Positions 32,811 to 32,865 of a stretch of DNA of 32,865 bases are shown here, piece after piece. The stretch's first letter is position 1. Each line of letters opens with the position of its first letter. A program made the position numbers and the translations under genes. The stretch covers positions 1 through 32,865 of the forward strand of contig DAOOIV010000059.1 in assembly GCA_035384605.1 (NCBI GenBank), read 5' to 3'. Under the pieces are notes generated by a model that saw nothing but the letters and a program-made list of their open reading frames with translations, did not search any database and was not told the DNA's origin. This DNA comes from Phycisphaerae bacterium. Lineage in GTDB: Bacteria > Planctomycetota > Phycisphaerae > UBA1845 > PWPN01.

Positions 32811-32865
32811 TAGGTCGTGTTGACATTCAGGTGATCCAACAAAAGAGGGCGGCGAGTTGGACGAA
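32811..32865 (-). mobile_element. Second copy of the IS5-family element, cut by the window edge
   Basis: Bases 32811-32865 repeat 31143-31197 with one change (GTCATCC to GTGATCC). The orientation is the same as the first copy. Here the flank is TTAG rather than CTAG, consistent with a YTAR or TA-type target. Confidence 0.9.
32827..32865 (-). CDS. IS5-family transposase orfB, C-terminal end (partial at window edge)
   Basis: It encodes FVQLAALFCWIT and a stop, identical to the end of the first copy except Met to Ile in the penultimate residue. The rest lies outside the window. Confidence 0.85.
   Translation of the reverse strand, partial: FVQLAALFCWIT

Noticed and set aside
31142..32865. Composite transposon carrying cargo
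   Set aside because: The DNA between the IS copies has no intact gene, so there is no cargo to move; direct IS copies here are better read as independent insertions into a repeat-rich spot.

Overview
The window (about 60% GC by eye) looks like an accessory polysaccharide region of a Gram-negative-type bacterium. A planctomycete-like host is my best guess. The support is indirect: a GH133-type debranching enzyme, an exosortase-associated (XrtA-type) deacetylase, a very large PKD plus heparinase-II/III protein, and many glycosyltransferases. No rRNA or marker protein fixes the taxonomy.

Layout. (1) 190-2235 (-): glycogen debranching enzyme, then tRNA-Leu(CAG) at 2661-2744 (-). (2) 2897-3065: two 76-bp imperfect tandem repeats just upstream of an XrtA-type polysaccharide deacetylase (3142-4056, +), followed by a secreted PKD/heparinase-like lyase (4488-8363, +). 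(3) 8569-31053: 18 genes, all on the minus strand and tightly spaced, several with 4-base ATGA overlaps. In transcription order they are AsnB-like ligase, DUF2334-type deacetylase, GT4, GT4, O-antigen ligase/polymerase, GT4, GT4, PaaK/CapK-like adenylase, AsnB-like ligase, PaaK/CapK-like adenylase, GT4, GT2, WbpB, WbpD, WbpE, methyltransferase, DegT aminotransferase, GT4. (4) 31142-32020: an apparently complete IS5-family (IS427/IS1031-like) element whose transposase needs a -1 frameshift at A_AAA_AAG. (5) 32021-32810: a mosaic of broken mobile DNA. It holds five copies of a 17-bp motif, RHS/YD fragments, two truncated 5' ends that resemble REP-associated tyrosine transposases, and four hairpins with related loops. 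(6) 32811-32865: the start of a second copy of the IS, cut by the window edge.

How it may work together (inference). WbpB, WbpE and WbpD convert UDP-GlcNAc-uronic acid to UDP-2,3-diacetamido-2,3-dideoxy-glucuronic acid. The GT4/GT2 enzymes would build a repeat unit containing it, and the Wzy/WaaL-like membrane protein would polymerise or ligate it. Two adenylases and two asparagine-synthetase homologues that lack the N-terminal glutaminase cysteine could activate and amidate carboxyl groups, possibly the uronate. The deacetylases and the uronate-lyase-like heparinase could trim the product outside the cytoplasm. No priming transferase, flippase, chain-length regulator, exosortase, UDP-GlcNAc 6-dehydrogenase or 2-epimerase lies in the window.
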